From Arthrobacter sp. U41 (GTDB taxonomy: Bacteria > Actinomycetota > Actinomycetes > Actinomycetales > Micrococcaceae), in the NCBI RefSeq assembly GCF_007679325.1, contig NZ_VEGI01000001.1:1736001-1800000 (forward strand): a DNA stretch of 64,000 bases, in the 5' to 3' direction. A program made the translations under genes and the position numbers. Below, piece by piece: positions 60,812-64,000 of the stretch. Every line of letters begins with the position of its first letter. Positions within the stretch are counted from its first letter, which is position 1. Below the pieces are notes generated by a model. The model saw only the letters and a list, made by a program, of their open reading frames with translations. It was not told the DNA's origin and made no database searches.

Positions 60812-61501
60812 TTACGCCGGCACAGCCACGATCACCTGTGCTGCGCGGAGCACGCGGTCTCCGGACTTGTAGCCCGAGCGCAGGACCTGGCTGACGGTGT
60901 CGATCTCGACGTCCGGGCCGGGCTGCTGGATGAGGGCCTCGTGGATCGTGGGGTCGAACTCCACGCCGGTCTCATCGATCCGCACCAGGCCGTACGTCTT
61001 CAGCGCGTTCTCCAGCTTGGCGGCGATCGCGGCGAACGGTCCGTCCGTGAGGTCACCATGCTGGCGGGCGGCGTCGACGTCGTCCAGGACCGGGAGCAGG
61101 GAGTTCAGGACGCCGATGACGGCCATCTCCCCTGCCACGGCACGGTCGCGCTCGACGCGCTTGCGGTAGTTGACGTACTCGGCCTGCAGACGGCGGAGAT
61201 CATTCCTGAGCTCCTCCGCCTCCGCGCCGTCGACACCCTGGGCCACGGATTCCGCGGCGGGCACCTCAACACTGTTGAGGATGTCCTCCGCCTGGGACAG
61301 GGCGTCCCCGGAATCCGCGTCGCCTGCCGCGGCGTGCTCCTGGTCGGGGTGGCGGGCCTGGCCGGTCTTCGGATCAACCTTGCGGTTGTCGTGGATGATC
61401 GGCTTCTGCGGCTCACCTTCCTGATTGGCGGCGTCCCGCCGCTCTGCGTCGCGACGGCTCTCGGAAGAACCGTGCTCTTCTTCGTTACCGTGGTGCGGCA
61501 T
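60812..61501 (-). CDS. grpE: nucleotide exchange factor GrpE
   Basis: 229 residues. A long charged, disordered N-terminus (~90 residues) precedes the dimerising helix RNDLRRLQAEYVNYRKRVER and the beta domain (GVEFDPTIHEALIQ, VSQVLRSGYKSGDRVLRAAQVIVA). GrpE releases ADP from DnaK and acts as a thermosensor. ATG at 61501 lies two bases after the dnaK stop, so the two are translated together. Confidence 0.96.
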   Translation of the reverse strand: MPHHGNEEEHGSSESRRDAERRDAANQEGEPQKPIIHDNRKVDPKTGQARHPDQEHAAAGDADSGDALSQAEDILNSVEVPAAESVAQGVDGAEAEELRNDLRRLQAEYVNYRKRVERDRAVAGEMAVIGVLNSLLPVLDDVDAARQHGDLTDGPFAAIAAKLENALKTYGLVRIDETGVEFDPTIHEALIQQPGPDVEIDTVSQVLRSGYKSGDRVLRAAQVIVAVPA

Positions 61502-61503
61502 GA

Positions 61504-63366
<1,863 letters not shown>

Positions 63367-63433
63367 GTGTTGCTTCCTTCTTTCCTTGGAAACTTACTGA
63401 GATGGATGCGGACCGCGAGCGGTCCACACGGTA

Positions 63434-63510
63434 TTGAGTGATCTGCACTCAACTTTACTCAGGGCCGTTTCAAAGTCAATTCAAAGTTGAGCGAGATAGA
63501 CTCAACTTTG
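63434..63510 (-). promoter_or_regulatory. dnaK promoter bracketed by two HAIR (HspR) boxes
   Basis: On the minus strand TTGACT (63479-63474) and TAAAGT (63457-63452) form a -35/-10 pair with 16 bp between. HAIR box 1, TTGAGT-N7-ACTCAA (63434-63452), sits just downstream of the -10 over the transcription start. HAIR box 2 (63482-63510) sits just upstream of the -35 as CAAAGTTGAG-N9-CTCAACTTTG, a perfect ten-bp dyad. Both match the CTTGAGT-N7-ACTCAAG consensus at its central bases. Confidence 0.9.
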
Positions 63511-63623
63511 AATTTCGGACGTCACGTAACACTCTCGGAGAGGCATTCTTTCCCGGAATTCCGGGCGTGGCAGGGCGGCAACCGGCGGGATGCCGCCCTG
63601 TTCGCTGTGCGCGAAGTCCGCTG

Positions 63624-63947
63624 CTAGCGGTCGGTTCCGGCGGCCCCGGCGGTGCCGTAGTCGCCTTCGGGGTACTCCCCTTCTTCTGCGGCAGCCGGCG
63701 GCGCGTTGGTGCCGCCTGCCGCCCCGTAGTCACCCTCGGGGTAGTCGCCCTCTTCGGCGCCGACGGCGGTGGCGCCGGCCGTGCCTGCCGCGCCGTAGTC
63801 ACCGGTAGGGTATTCGCCTTCCACGGCTTCTGCCGGATTCTCCCCTGCAGTGCCCGCCGCGCCGTAGTCTCCCTCGACATACTGGCCCTCGGCGGGTTCG
63901 ACGTCGGCTTCCGCCGCCTTGCGATCAAACTCGTTGTTTTCGGACAT
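63624..63947 (-). CDS. acidic Tyr/Gly repeat protein of unknown function
   Basis: 107 residues from an ATG preceded by GGAAGGA. After ~22 residues the protein is four tandem copies of a ~21-residue unit whose core is EGEYPEGDYGAAGTAG, with small changes between copies. It has no hydrophobic segment, no Cys and a strong negative charge, so it is probably disordered and soluble. No family recognised. It is encoded upstream of the dnaK operon on the same strand, with 257 bp between, which hold the dnaK promoter. Confidence 0.78.
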   Translation of the reverse strand: MSENNEFDRKAAEADVEPAEGQYVEGDYGAAGTAGENPAEAVEGEYPTGDYGAAGTAGATAVGAEEGDYPEGDYGAAGGTNAPPAAAEEGEYPEGDYGTAGAAGTDR

Positions 63948-64000
63948 GTTTGGATCCTTCCTGGAAGCCTCGTCGCGCCCAGGCAGGCGCAGTGGCAGTC

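Overview
The window is GC-rich (roughly two thirds G+C) and reads as chromosome of an actinobacterium of the Micrococcaceae, most like Arthrobacter or Pseudarthrobacter. The signs are dense GC-biased codon use with frequent GTG and TTG starts, an HspR/HAIR-controlled dnaK-grpE-dnaJ-hspR operon, a Mn-type homoprotocatechuate dioxygenase like that of Arthrobacter globiformis, and many small integral membrane proteins. No rRNA, tRNA, CRISPR array or replication origin was seen.

Layout. 1-6.4 kb: a partial SRPBCC protein, a YccF protein, two small membrane proteins, YceI, and a leftward run of a CoA-disulfide-reductase/rhodanese fusion, an SMP-30 lactonase and a glucose-6-phosphate dehydrogenase. 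7-11.9 kb: a GH15 glucanase, a leaderless arsR-SRPBCC-RibD-like operon, an SRPBCC protein whose tail overlaps that operon, and a TM2 protein. 12-19.2 kb: trpF, hutD, a polyamine-type ABC transporter (ATPase, binding protein, two permeases) and a divergent FadR-type regulator with a soluble cache-domain protein. 19.2-24.2 kb: an accessory-looking stretch with small or unknown genes, dispersed short repeats, a large inverted repeat and a frameshifted serine resolvase remnant. 24.15-24.9 kb: a guanidine-III riboswitch in front of two SMR-family exporters. 25-37.3 kb: aldo/keto reductase, metallo-hydrolase, DEAD-box helicase, a methyltransferase, a CycA-type permease, two MFS carriers, a broken methyltransferase and trmB. 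37.4-44.1 kb: a DUF1206 protein with no normal start codon, a 592-residue protein of unknown function, an ECF sigma/anti-sigma pair divergent from a PF03640 lipoprotein, a DMP19-like protein and small unknown genes. 44.2-47.7 kb: a SWIM-SNF2 helicase. 48-56.6 kb: a homoprotocatechuate (4-hydroxyphenylacetate) catabolic cluster. 56.7-58.8 kb: a secreted DUF1906/FG-GAP protein and a membrane protein. 59-63.4 kb: the chaperone operon on the minus strand. 63.6-63.9 kb: an acidic Tyr/Gly repeat protein.

How parts work together. In the aromatic cluster a MobA-like flavin monooxygenase faces a rightward operon: FAH-RraA fusion, GntR regulator, HpaE, HpaD, HpaH, HpaI. Together these would take a dihydroxyphenylacetate through ring cleavage to pyruvate and succinic semialdehyde. 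The spacer between the two transcription units carries two 20-bp-spaced direct repeats and two perfect dyads. The sigma and lipoprotein genes share an identical -35/-10 pair with identical spacing, so the sigma factor probably controls itself and the lipoprotein. The dnaK promoter is bracketed by two HAIR boxes, the target of the HspR encoded at the end of the same operon.

Most unusual item: the dnaJ-grpE spacer holds two ~104-bp elements in opposite orientation. Each has the same nested two-stem architecture and near-identical unpaired segments, but the paired arms differ in sequence between the copies while staying perfectly complementary. This is the pattern expected of a structured, possibly mobile, element, and it looks undescribed to me.
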